Assembly: GCA_030043175.1 (NCBI GenBank)
Contig: JASHYD010000300.1
Span: forward strand, 1-9,136
Source: Xanthobacteraceae bacterium
GTDB taxonomy: Bacteria > Pseudomonadota > Alphaproteobacteria > Rhizobiales > Xanthobacteraceae
Length of the DNA: 9,136 bases
Reading direction: 5' to 3'
The notes below the pieces were generated by a model. The model made no database searches, was not told the origin of the DNA, and saw only the letters and a program-made list of their open reading frames with translations. Every line of letters begins with the position of its first letter. Within the stretch, counting starts at the first letter, position 1. The translations under genes were made by a program, and so were the position numbers. Shown piece by piece: positions 1-6,021 of this stretch.

Positions 1-590
1 CCCATAACCGCCTGCAATTGGTCCTCGCTGACTCGGCCACTGTTGGCCAAAGCATGTCCGGCGGCGTGGCGTAACGCGTGAGGATGGCAAAGCCGGCGAT
101 CCAGGCCGGCACGTGCGCCGGCGGCCGCAAGCAACTTGGCAAAGGCGTCGCGGGTCATCTGCGACCCACCGTGCTCTCGGTAGCGCTCGCTTGCGAACAC
201 GTTTGAACTACCATCAGCCTTCGATCGCAAGGCCCGCAAAGCACGCGCATCGGCTGGCGTGAGGTGCTGCACGCCGCCGACACCGCCCTTTCTACGCCTG
301 ATGGTGATAGTCCCCGCCTTCAGGTCGAGGTCACCCCATCGCAGCCCCTGCGGCCCGACAAGTTCGCTCACGCGCAGCCCGTGGTGATAGGCAAGGCTGA
401 TCATGAGAGCGTCTCGCGCGCCATGCCTGCCATCCTTTGCTGCGCGGATCAGGGCCTCGACCTCGGCAGGGCGAAGGTACTTGCGATCGGCCCGACCGTA
501 GTCGGCATCCGTCTTGCGGCGCGGGTTTCGACCAACTCTCTGCAAAAGTTTTTTGACTTGCGGCTCAGTCCGCTTCAAATTCGCTCTCAT
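1..590 (-). CDS. small tyrosine recombinase, FimB-like (C-terminus cut by window edge)
   Basis: The first 196 residues are visible on the minus strand; the gene continues past base 1. Members of this family cut and rejoin DNA through a 3'-phosphotyrosine link. Seen here: the first catalytic arginine R73 in HHGLRVSEL, a beta-hairpin lysine K101 in RRRKGG, and the HxxR box H171-R174 in HPHALRH. The later His/Trp box and the tyrosine nucleophile would lie outside the window, so activity cannot be judged. The protein enters the catalytic domain after only about 36 residues, so it lacks the usual N-terminal core-binding domain. That matches the short FimB/FimE-type invertases rather than full phage integrases. 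The basic N-terminus (RNPRRK) is lysine- and arginine-rich. The start chosen is ATG at 590, with only a weak GAGA ribosome site. The frame stays open upstream to about 705, with GTG alternatives. Sure of the family; target unknown. Confidence 0.88.
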   Translation of the reverse strand, partial: MRANLKRTEPQVKKLLQRVGRNPRRKTDADYGRADRKYLRPAEVEALIRAAKDGRHGARDALMISLAYHHGLRVSELVGPQGLRWGDLDLKAGTITIRRRKGGVGGVQHLTPADARALRALRSKADGSSNVFASERYREHGGSQMTRDAFAKLLAAAGARAGLDRRLCHPHALRHAAGHALANSGRVSEDQLQAVM

Positions 591-620
591 TCTCAATAGC
601 CCCGCCACGAACTCGCTGCA

Positions 621-649
621 AAATAACACTACAATGCAGAGAGTAGCAA
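621..649 (-). promoter_or_regulatory. possible promoter of the recombinase gene
   Basis: Read on the minus strand, TTGCTA (649-644) and TTATTT (626-621) are separated by exactly 17 bases, about 30 bases ahead of the recombinase ATG. They match a sigma-70-type layout loosely. Hexamers of this quality occur by chance, so this is a weak call. Confidence 0.22.
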
Positions 650-785
650 GGTGCTCTGCCCCCAGGAAGGGCTCGCAGTCTCTGCCCACGAGGAGGCGCC
701 TAAATTACCGCCTGGATCCTTCAAACCCGCGATAAGCTTGGTAGTCGAAAGACCGTGTTAGCGTTTCGGTCACTGGAGAAGAACG

Positions 786-1343
786 ATGCGAATTCCGCAG
801 CGAATTCCCCTCATCCTCACCGTTTTCATCGCCATCGCGTCGTCCGCCGATGCGCAGTGCCTCTCATCGGCGGAATCCGTTTTGGCAGCGCATCACGGAT
901 CTCATGCGGTTTGGACGCGGCGACTACCGGGACACGTAGGCGAGAAGTGCTGGTTTGCCTCGTCAGCCGAAACCAAGGTGGTCCACGCGGACGATTCGAG
1001 AGAAGACGCTCGTCAGATCCGGCCTGTGAGTGCGCAAGAAGCTCCTCTCCCCCGTCCGCGATCGCAAGACACCACGACTGCTACCGAACGCACACCGGTG
1101 ACGGATGCCATCGACTCGAGAGATGACGCTCGTCAAGTCGAGCCCATGAGTGTAGCGGTCCCACCCCCGCTTCCGCCTTCCCGAGAGACTCGGGGCGCAA
1201 CCGAACAGGCACCGCCGCCCGCTCCGGCGAAGCCTGTTTCGACGACAGGCGGAGCCAAGTCGATTTTGATGTGGGGCAGGCCGATGGGCCTCGATGCAAC
1301 GTGGGAAGAAATCTTCAACAGGCGGGAGCGTGCCACCGAGTGA
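786..1343 (+). CDS. small exported repeat-containing protein of unknown function
   Basis: A 185-residue protein, probably periplasmic or secreted. Residues 1-23 form a Sec signal peptide: Arg near the start, a hydrophobic core ILTVFIAIAS, and an ADA cleavage site before QC. The mature N-terminus has a short Cys/Trp-containing module (about 25-57) with the pattern CLSSAESV, AVWTRRLPGH and EKCW; C25 and C55 could pair. I recall similar modules in exported Bradyrhizobium proteins, without a known function. Then comes an imperfect tandem duplication, residues 69-107 and 109-143: DSREDARQ recurs 40 residues later as DSRDDARQ, and ATER as ATEQ 39 residues later. A Pro/Ala-rich linker leads to a C-terminal motif SILMWGRPMG with TWEEIF. 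The start ATG at 786 has GGAGAA at 775-780, spaced 5. No partner gene is adjacent. Real gene likely; function not known. Confidence 0.72.
   Translation: MRIPQRIPLILTVFIAIASSADAQCLSSAESVLAAHHGSHAVWTRRLPGHVGEKCWFASSAETKVVHADDSREDARQIRPVSAQEAPLPRPRSQDTTTATERTPVTDAIDSRDDARQVEPMSVAVPPPLPPSRETRGATEQAPPPAPAKPVSTTGGAKSILMWGRPMGLDATWEEIFNRRERATE
990..1214 (+). repeat. imperfect 40-codon tandem duplication inside the exported protein gene
   Basis: Two copies, about 990-1106 and 1110-1214. The segment starting cgattcgagagaagacgctc at 992 recurs at 1112 as cgactcgagagatgacgctc, a period of 120 bases. Further on, accgaac at 1083 recurs at 1200, a period of 117, so one codon was lost in the second copy. 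Frame is kept throughout, which argues that both copies are translated. Confidence 0.75.
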
Positions 1344-1639
1344 CTCATGTCCGACAAGCGCATGAGAGTTGCGCTGGACAGCCTGAGCCATTGGTCTCGG
1401 TCGAGGGCGCCTCGCTGAACTCGATCCGAACTTGTCCCAGAGACATAAGCTGGAGATTGACACCGGCAAGTGGCCGTTGAGCAAGTTGTGCCCATGTGCC
1501 GCCCGGTTCAATGCTGCTCCGGTTCGAGCGGATAGAGGCCGACCTCTCCGCCATCTCTAATCTGATGAGCGTCGCGCCGGTATACAACGAGACGACGGGG
1601 CCCCAGTGCGCCCGCCCGTTTATCGTGCAAGGAGGGGGA

Positions 1640-1933
1640 ATGTCTGCTGCGCCTCGGGGATCGCGCGAGGGATGTGAACGGTCAGCAAGGCAACGATCGG
1701 TTCCGATCTACGAAGAGCGGTGGAGTATCGATAACCCAACGCACGGGGGCCTCATCCCAACGCACGATGACAGGGGTTACGATCCCCATTGCGAAGAGAT
1801 TGCTGCCCGCGATCTCGCCAGGCATCGGGAAGCGAATACCTGGTCGTCGCGGAGAGGATACAACGGGCGCCATACGTGCCCACGGCCAAGTCTACGGCCG
1901 CGGCGCCGCTGCCACAGGCGAGGGACGACATGA
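1640..1933 (+). CDS. doubtful small ORF, 97 residues
   Basis: Its only strong support is a good ribosome binding site: GGAGG at 1631-1635, four bases before ATG 1640. The product has no signal peptide and no known motif. Residues about 20-65 are polar and acidic, with PTH repeated at a 7-residue step. The last 25 residues are almost all Arg, Cys, Pro and His, which is typical of a non-coding frame in GC-rich DNA. An overlapping ORF in another frame (1674-1946) is about as plausible. Probably not a gene, or a decayed one. Confidence 0.2.
   Translation: MSAAPRGSREGCERSARQRSVPIYEERWSIDNPTHGGLIPTHDDRGYDPHCEEIAARDLARHREANTWSSRRGYNGRHTCPRPSLRPRRRCHRRGTT
1735..1766. repeat. 11-bp direct repeat at 21-bp period
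   Basis: CCCAACGCACG occurs exactly at 1735-1745 and again at 1756-1766. A 21-bp step is two DNA helical turns, so paired protein-binding sites are possible. It may equally reflect a small duplication. Confidence 0.6.
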
Positions 1934-2166
1934 CTTGAAAGGTTGAGGGGCGGCGATTCCGGCTCGACCCGCAGAACACGTTCCCTCCGCTCAACGGAGA
2001 AGCGTGTATCAAGATCAAAAGGATTACGGCCACCTCATCGTCGGTATGTCGCCCGCGCTTGATACGCCAATATGGCAACGAGATTGGCACCATCTCGCAA
2101 TCGATGCGATGAGGAGCCCGAAACAGGCTGGGCCGAAAGAAGACTCCGCGAGTGCTGGCGTTTCGC

Positions 2167-3135
2167 CTATTTCTCGCGCAAGGCGCCGGCGCGGGCGCAT
2201 TCCTCGGCGACCTGCAGGTACCGGCGAATCGAGTCAGTGCCGACCACGTACGGGTGCGGGTCCCCAGCCTTTCTCTTTTCGAGCGCGGCCATCTTTACGG
2301 GGGAGTTGTCCTGGTTGGTGTGATTGGCGATATGCACGTCGGCGCCAGCCTGCGCCACAATAGTGCCGAAGCGCTGCGCCGACTCTGCATAGGTCTCGAA
2401 GCGCGCACGCGAATGCTCGAAATTGAACCCGGTGCCGCCCCATTCGGCAGCAAGATGCATGTGGCCACCATCGCGCACTGGCACGAGAGTCGAAATCGTG
2501 CCGAGCGTGTGGCCGGGCGTGAGATACATGGTGATGGTGGTGTCGCCGAGCGTGAGCTTCTGCCCGTCGTACGCGATCATGTCGCGTTTGGGCTTGCTCG
2601 GCAGTCGAGTGCTGGTCTCGGCCAGCTGCCAGTCGACCTCCGAAAGGATAATGCGGGTGCCAAACTTCTCCTGCAGGTATTTGGCGCCGCCGATGTGGTC
2701 GATGTGGGCGTGGCTCACGATCGCATATTTGAGCTGCGCCGGATCGAGCCCGAGCTTACGCAGGCCACCTTCCACCTCGTCGGCGACCGAATAGTGCCAG
2801 ATCGTGTCAATGAGGATGATTCCCTCGGCGGTGTTCACCGCCCAGGCGGAATATTCCTTCTCGCCGACGAAGTAGAGATTGTCGAACACCCTCACCGGCT
2901 CGACGTGCCAAGTGGAACGCTCTGGATCGGGGCGCGGGCCGGCGGTGTTCGGACCGGCCGCGGGCCGCTCGCACAGCGCCCCGTATAGCCGCTGGTTGTC
3001 GTCGCCGGCAGCGACCTTGGCCATCGCCATGTGCGATTCGACGGTACCGGTGGTCGGCTGCCCGACCGCCGCCGCGCCGGCGAATGCGGCGGCGAGCGCA
3101 GTAGTTGCGAGCAAAGCGCATGTCCCCAGTTTCAT
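2167..3135 (-). CDS. exported metallo-beta-lactamase-fold hydrolase, subclass-B3-like
   Basis: A 322-residue periplasmic zinc hydrolase. Residues 1-25 are a signal peptide with a hydrophobic core LLATTALAAAFAGAAA. The lactamase fold opens with VFDNLYFVG (83-91) and GIILIDT (105-111). The metal motif HAHIDH spans 142-147 (H142, H144, D146, H147), followed by H209 in TPGHT and H272 in ANHTN. The spacing is close to that of B3 enzymes. Where glyoxalase II and lactonases carry a bridging Asp, this protein has AAEWGGT (229-235), so the ligand set looks B3-like. The C-terminus, HPYVVGTDSIRRYL then AEECA, is a hallmark I associate with a broad family annotated only as MBL-fold hydrolases. The substrate is therefore open: beta-lactam, lactone or another ester/amide. 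A longer reading from 3312 exists, but ATG 3135 has GGGGAGGA five bases upstream and begins the signal peptide. Confidence 0.9.
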   Translation of the reverse strand: MKLGTCALLATTALAAAFAGAAAVGQPTTGTVESHMAMAKVAAGDDNQRLYGALCERPAAGPNTAGPRPDPERSTWHVEPVRVFDNLYFVGEKEYSAWAVNTAEGIILIDTIWHYSVADEVEGGLRKLGLDPAQLKYAIVSHAHIDHIGGAKYLQEKFGTRIILSEVDWQLAETSTRLPSKPKRDMIAYDGQKLTLGDTTITMYLTPGHTLGTISTLVPVRDGGHMHLAAEWGGTGFNFEHSRARFETYAESAQRFGTIVAQAGADVHIANHTNQDNSPVKMAALEKRKAGDPHPYVVGTDSIRRYLQVAEECARAGALREK

Positions 3136-3140
3136 GGTGA

Positions 3141-3148
3141 TCCTCCCC
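3141..3148 (-). promoter_or_regulatory. ribosome binding site fixing the hydrolase start
   Basis: On the minus strand GGGGAGGA lies five bases before ATG 3135, directly ahead of the signal peptide. It decides against the upstream in-frame start at 3312, which would place 59 non-hydrophobic residues before the signal sequence. Confidence 0.8.
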
Positions 3149-3384
3149 GTTGGTCTCGTTGCGTACGAATCAGCGCGTGCTGGCAGCGCTCCACCACTTC
3201 GCGGTTCCTGGCTCTTCGCAACAAAGGATAACCCTCTGCAATCCCAGTTCATAGAGGGAAGGTGGCTGCGGTCACGGACAGCGCAAATCACCTGCGGCCT
3301 CCTCCAAAACAAAGCCAGCTGGTGAGTGCGGCCGACGTCCTGCGCATTCGTGCCCGAGCCGCAAGCGCATTAGCGCAGGAACCT

Positions 3385-3417
3385 TCTGATCTCTCTGATC
3401 TCATGAGGCTAGAGATC
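3385..3417. repeat. tandem 9-mer followed by a 6-bp dyad
   Basis: TCTGATCTC is repeated exactly in tandem (3385-3393, 3394-3402). The end of the second copy, GATCTC (3397-3402), pairs with GAGATC (3412-3417) across a 9-base loop. This could be an operator or a weak hairpin. No function is shown. Confidence 0.5.
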
Positions 3418-3521
3418 GCCGGCAGCGCGAGGCATTCTCAATCCCCTGCGTTCTCATTTGTGAGCGGAAATTCTAGTACGCCGCCAGCTTTATGCTTATG
3501 GCCAAGTATCCCCTTATGAAG

Positions 3522-3537
3522 CGTAACAACGTAACAA
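3522..3537. repeat. tandem 8-mer CGTAACAA x2
   Basis: Two exact adjacent copies, 3522-3529 and 3530-3537. It could be a regulator-binding direct repeat or a slippage product. Nothing nearby tells which. Confidence 0.55.
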
Positions 3538-4179
3538 TGTCGATGGCTGTGGAACAACTCACAACGCCCAACCGTGAAGGATCACTGGTGCGTCCGCTCG
3601 GGACCGCGCCGATGGCTCAAGGCGTATCCGACCTAGGCGCTTCAAGGATGCGTTCAGCGCAGGTCCGGGTCCTGATGCCAGCCTGCTCTGGATCATCTAT
3701 TCCAAAGCTTGCTCCCTGGCGAGATTGCGCAACCATTGATCTTTTTGGAAATGATGCCCTCAGCAGTGAATTGGTGCGGGGACGACGCCGCCAGGGACAA
3801 TTCGTGGCCAACCTGATCGTCCAGTAGCGACCGATGAGCCGACCGTGGATGCGCATCAATGAGCGAGGCGCGCGGCCCAGAATGCTTGCAACTTTTGGAA
3901 CTAATCGCTGGGCGCCGGGTTTAGCCGGCCACACTCTTCTTCGCGTCGCCCTGCCGCCGGCTGTTTCCCGCTCGTTACGTGGCAGGCCCTCACCAAGCCA
4001 AACGGACGCGATTCTTGCCGACCTTGTCCCGTGCGAACCAAGAGCTGTCCTTAGCCTATTCCGCCAGTTCCGCTAATGTGACGATGCTATAAGGCCGACT
4101 TGCGCGCAGCAGCAAATGGTGGAGGCGCTGGTCGTGCGGACCACAAATCGCCTATCATCGCCGTCCGTGTGCGGTTCAG

Positions 4180-4193
4180 CTGGCGAACGCCAG
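4180..4193. promoter_or_regulatory. inverted repeat upstream of the 4256 gene
   Basis: CTGGC-GAAC-GCCAG forms a perfect 5-bp dyad with a 4-base centre, followed by the A/T-rich stretch AATAATCGGAAATAAG about 55 bases before the start codon. The position suits an operator or a leader hairpin next to a promoter. I see no consensus promoter hexamers that settle it. Confidence 0.3.
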
Positions 4194-4255
4194 AATAATC
4201 GGAAATAAGAAGCGCGCGGCCGGATCAAATAGACAATGCTCATAGGAGGCGACCA

Positions 4256-5230
4256 ATGTGCATGCAGCGGAATTTCCTTCTCTTCGCCGCGCTGGTGACT
4301 GCGCCTGCGATGCCCGCGATAGCGCAAACGCCTTCGGCGGTCGGGCCGTTCGGCAGCGAGGCCCACCGCACCGCCCCGATCCCGGACTTTTCCCGCGTAT
4401 GGAATCATCCTGCCTTTCCCTGGTTCGAACCGCCCGCGTCAGGTCCTGGCCCGATAACGAACTTGTCGCGCTGGTCGCAGCAGCGGCCCCAAACTGACGG
4501 CGGTTCGGCTGCTTTGCCTGTCAGCGAGGTGGGTATCAGCAACTACGACCAACTGGTGGGGGATTATAAAAGTCCGATCTTGCAGCCCTGGGCAGCAGCG
4601 GTGGTCAAGAAGTTCGGCGAAATGTCGCTTGCTGGCATTACCTATCCGAACCCTTCGAACCAGTGCTGGCCGTTTCCCCCGCCGTTCATTTACAAGCAGT
4701 TTCTGATGCAGATGATACAGCAGCCGGATCGGATTATAATGTTGTATAATGGCGATCAAATTCGCCGCGTGCGCCTGAACCAGTCACATCCGTCACCGCT
4801 GACCCCGTCCTGGTACGGGGATTCGATCGGCCATTATGAAGGCGACAGCCTCGTGATCGACACCGTCGGCGTCAAGACCGATCGCCCTTATGCGATGATC
4901 GACTTGTTTGGTACCCCCTACACAGACAAGCTGCACATCGTCGAACGCTATCAGGTGCGCAACTACGACGACGTGAAAGATGCGCTCGAAAGGAACAGGA
5001 AGGAGAACTGGCTGTTCAACGGCGATGTCTTCAAGGACTACCGCGGTAAGTTCCTGCAGTTGCACGTGACGATCGAGGATGAAGGCGTTTTCACAACGCC
5101 CTGGACGGCGACTATAACTTATATGCCGGGGCCCGACCACATAGCCGAAGGGGTCTGCGCCGAAAATCCGCACGAATACTACAACAGCAAGGACTCGGAC
5201 GTCCCGAAAGCGAAGACACCGGACTTCTGA
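4256..5230 (+). CDS. exported protein of a conserved family with no assigned function
   Basis: A 324-residue protein, probably periplasmic. Residues 1-23 are a signal peptide (core FLLFAALVTAPAM, AIA cleavage site before QTPS). The mature protein starts with PDFSRVW (43-49), the equivalent of the D-(F/L)-S-x-(V/I)-W opening of a family I recall from Acidobacteria and Alphaproteobacteria. It continues with a Cys/Pro motif CWPFPPP (137-143). The core is QQPDRIIMLYNGDQIRRV (155-172), then HPSPLTP (178-184), SWYGDSIGHYEGDSLVIDTV (185-204), LHIVERY (226-232) and TPWTATITY (281-289), the usual family order. No catalytic residues are known to me. The C-terminal tail (about 305-324) is polar. ATG 4256 has AGGAGG at 4244-4249, spaced 6; a second ATG at 4262 is possible. 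It stands alone, divergent from the metallo-hydrolase gene 1.1 kb away. Confidence 0.87.
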   Translation: MCMQRNFLLFAALVTAPAMPAIAQTPSAVGPFGSEAHRTAPIPDFSRVWNHPAFPWFEPPASGPGPITNLSRWSQQRPQTDGGSAALPVSEVGISNYDQLVGDYKSPILQPWAAAVVKKFGEMSLAGITYPNPSNQCWPFPPPFIYKQFLMQMIQQPDRIIMLYNGDQIRRVRLNQSHPSPLTPSWYGDSIGHYEGDSLVIDTVGVKTDRPYAMIDLFGTPYTDKLHIVERYQVRNYDDVKDALERNRKENWLFNGDVFKDYRGKFLQLHVTIEDEGVFTTPWTATITYMPGPDHIAEGVCAENPHEYYNSKDSDVPKAKTPDF

Positions 5231-5403
5231 AGAACATTGTCGACGACAGGGTGTCGCCAAAAAGGTGGGGGAATTCAAGCAGCCGAAGAAAAGGTTGATG
5301 GCGGTGGGGCAAGGAGCCTCTTAAGCCAGAGTTTGTTGCGTTATCGCCTTATCTATTTGCGGGCAGACGAAGTGCGACTCATCTATAAAGGGGCACTGGT
5401 CTC

Positions 5404-5436
5404 GGCCCCGATCGACCCTGATCGGGGCTGTTTTTT
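5404..5436 (+). terminator. rho-independent terminator
   Basis: GCCCCGATC (5405-5413) pairs perfectly with GATCGGGGC (5420-5428) around a 6-base loop GACCCT, followed by TG and six Ts (5431-5436). It is a textbook intrinsic terminator for the plus strand. It sits about 170 bases after the stop codon of the 4256-5230 gene, so it either ends a long 3' untranslated region or belongs to a separate short transcript. Confidence 0.85.
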
Positions 5437-6021
5437 ATGCCTGACCGATTACTCGTGTCCGGCCCGCGGCACCGCCAAAGCAGCGTCTCGCTCATCACTT
5501 TCTCGCCAAGCATGCGGGCCGTGACTGAGGACGCCCGCCAACACGGCCATCTCCGAGAGCGCGAGGTGATGACCGGCTATCGGCCCAGTCGCGGTCGCCG
5601 GCCGCGTGTGGTGATCGCGAGGCTGCGGCTGGTGATGCCGGTCGCATGCGTTGCACACCTGCGATTCTTCTCCGCATATGTGGAATGCCTGCCACGGCCG
5701 GTGGAAAGGCTATCACGCGCCAAATGGCGAGGCCGCCGAGCCGTTTTCGCCTTAGTGTTTCGTTGCGCACCAGCAGGAGCGCGCAACCCAGTCCAGCCGT
5801 TAAAGCGTGTCCGGCTTGGCCACAACCGGCGCAGGCCGCGCAGTCCCGACGCTCCTTTGCGGGCGGTGGCTGGCGCATCACGCGCCTTTTTTCGCAGCCT
5901 GAGCAACGGGCGTGCGCGCAGTCGCCAAGACGGCGGGCCACATAGGGCCAACTGACGAGATGAGTTGCATTTAGGTCAGCAATACTGCCATATCATCTAG
6001 ATAGCCCGTGGAGGATTTCTC
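5437..6021. other. 585-bp gap without a recognised gene
   Basis: Overlapping ORFs on both strands (for example 5437-5955 plus; 5495-5941 minus) are Arg- and Ala-rich in the way of random frames in GC-rich DNA, and none has a convincing ribosome site. The minus-strand frame contains clustered cysteines (CAHARCSGC then CAACAGCG), which might suggest a zinc site, but the remainder does not look like a folded protein. I assign nothing. Confidence 0.5.
5965..5996 (+). promoter_or_regulatory. possible promoter/operator region of the aminotransferase gene
   Basis: TTGCAT (5965-5970) and TATCAT (5991-5996) resemble sigma-70 hexamers, but the 20-base spacing is too long to be convincing. Between them lies an imperfect dyad GGTCAG-CAATA-CTGCC (5974-5989), which could bind a regulator. 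Position 26 bases before the start codon is suitable; the sequence match is weak. Confidence 0.2.

Larger units (their letters stand above)
1344..2166. other. 823-bp gap without a recognised gene
   Basis: No protein family is recognisable on either strand. Visible structure: a 6-bp dyad CTCATG/CATGAG (1344-1349 and 1361-1366) just after the preceding stop codon, without a T-run, so not a convincing terminator. There is also a dyad GATCGG-TT-CCGATC (1695-1708) and an 11-bp direct repeat (separate entry). One ORF with a good ribosome site is listed separately. A second candidate begins at GTG 2004 (GGAGA at 1996-2000, spaced only 3) and encodes about 50 plausible residues. It then runs antisense into the end of the metallo-beta-lactamase gene, so I do not call it. 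Confidence 0.5.
3136..4255. other. 1.1-kb divergent intergenic region without a recognised gene
   Basis: It lies between two divergent exported-protein genes, so it should hold both their promoters, though I cannot place either firmly. ORFs of up to 111 codons exist on both strands (for example 3492-3827 plus, 3617-3934 minus), but none has a good ribosome site or recognisable motif. Short stretches read like protein in different frames (an LVSAADVLRIRARAA segment near 3320; LLWIIYSKACSLARL near 3685), so a decayed gene is possible. Short repeats and a dyad are listed separately. Confidence 0.5.

Noticed and set aside
963..1511. 182-codon minus-strand ORF
   Set aside because: It mostly mirrors the exported repeat-protein gene, and it is rich in Arg, Ser and His with no motif.
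2004..2363. 119-codon plus-strand ORF from a GTG
   Set aside because: The ribosome site is only three bases from the start, and the last two thirds is antisense to the hydrolase C-terminus. Only about 50 residues are free of that overlap and they match nothing I know.
2152..2988. 278-codon plus-strand ORF opposite the metallo-hydrolase gene
   Set aside because: It lies antisense to a gene with clear catalytic motifs and a ribosome site; its own product has no recognisable family and no ribosome site.
4418..4432. tRNA-like TpsiC-arm sequence GGTTCGAACC
   Set aside because: It lies inside the reading frame of the 4256-5230 gene, and no acceptor stem or anticodon arm can be drawn around it. 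No tRNA was seen anywhere in the window.
5244..5256. hairpin CGACA-GGG-TGTCG after the 4256-5230 stop codon
   Set aside because: It has only a 5-bp stem with a 3-base loop and is followed by As rather than Ts on the plus strand, so it is not a terminator there.
5495..5941. cysteine-rich minus-strand ORF that might be a zinc protein
   Set aside because: The clustered cysteines do not match a known zinc-ribbon spacing, there is no ribosome site, and the rest has the Arg/Ala bias of random GC-rich frames.
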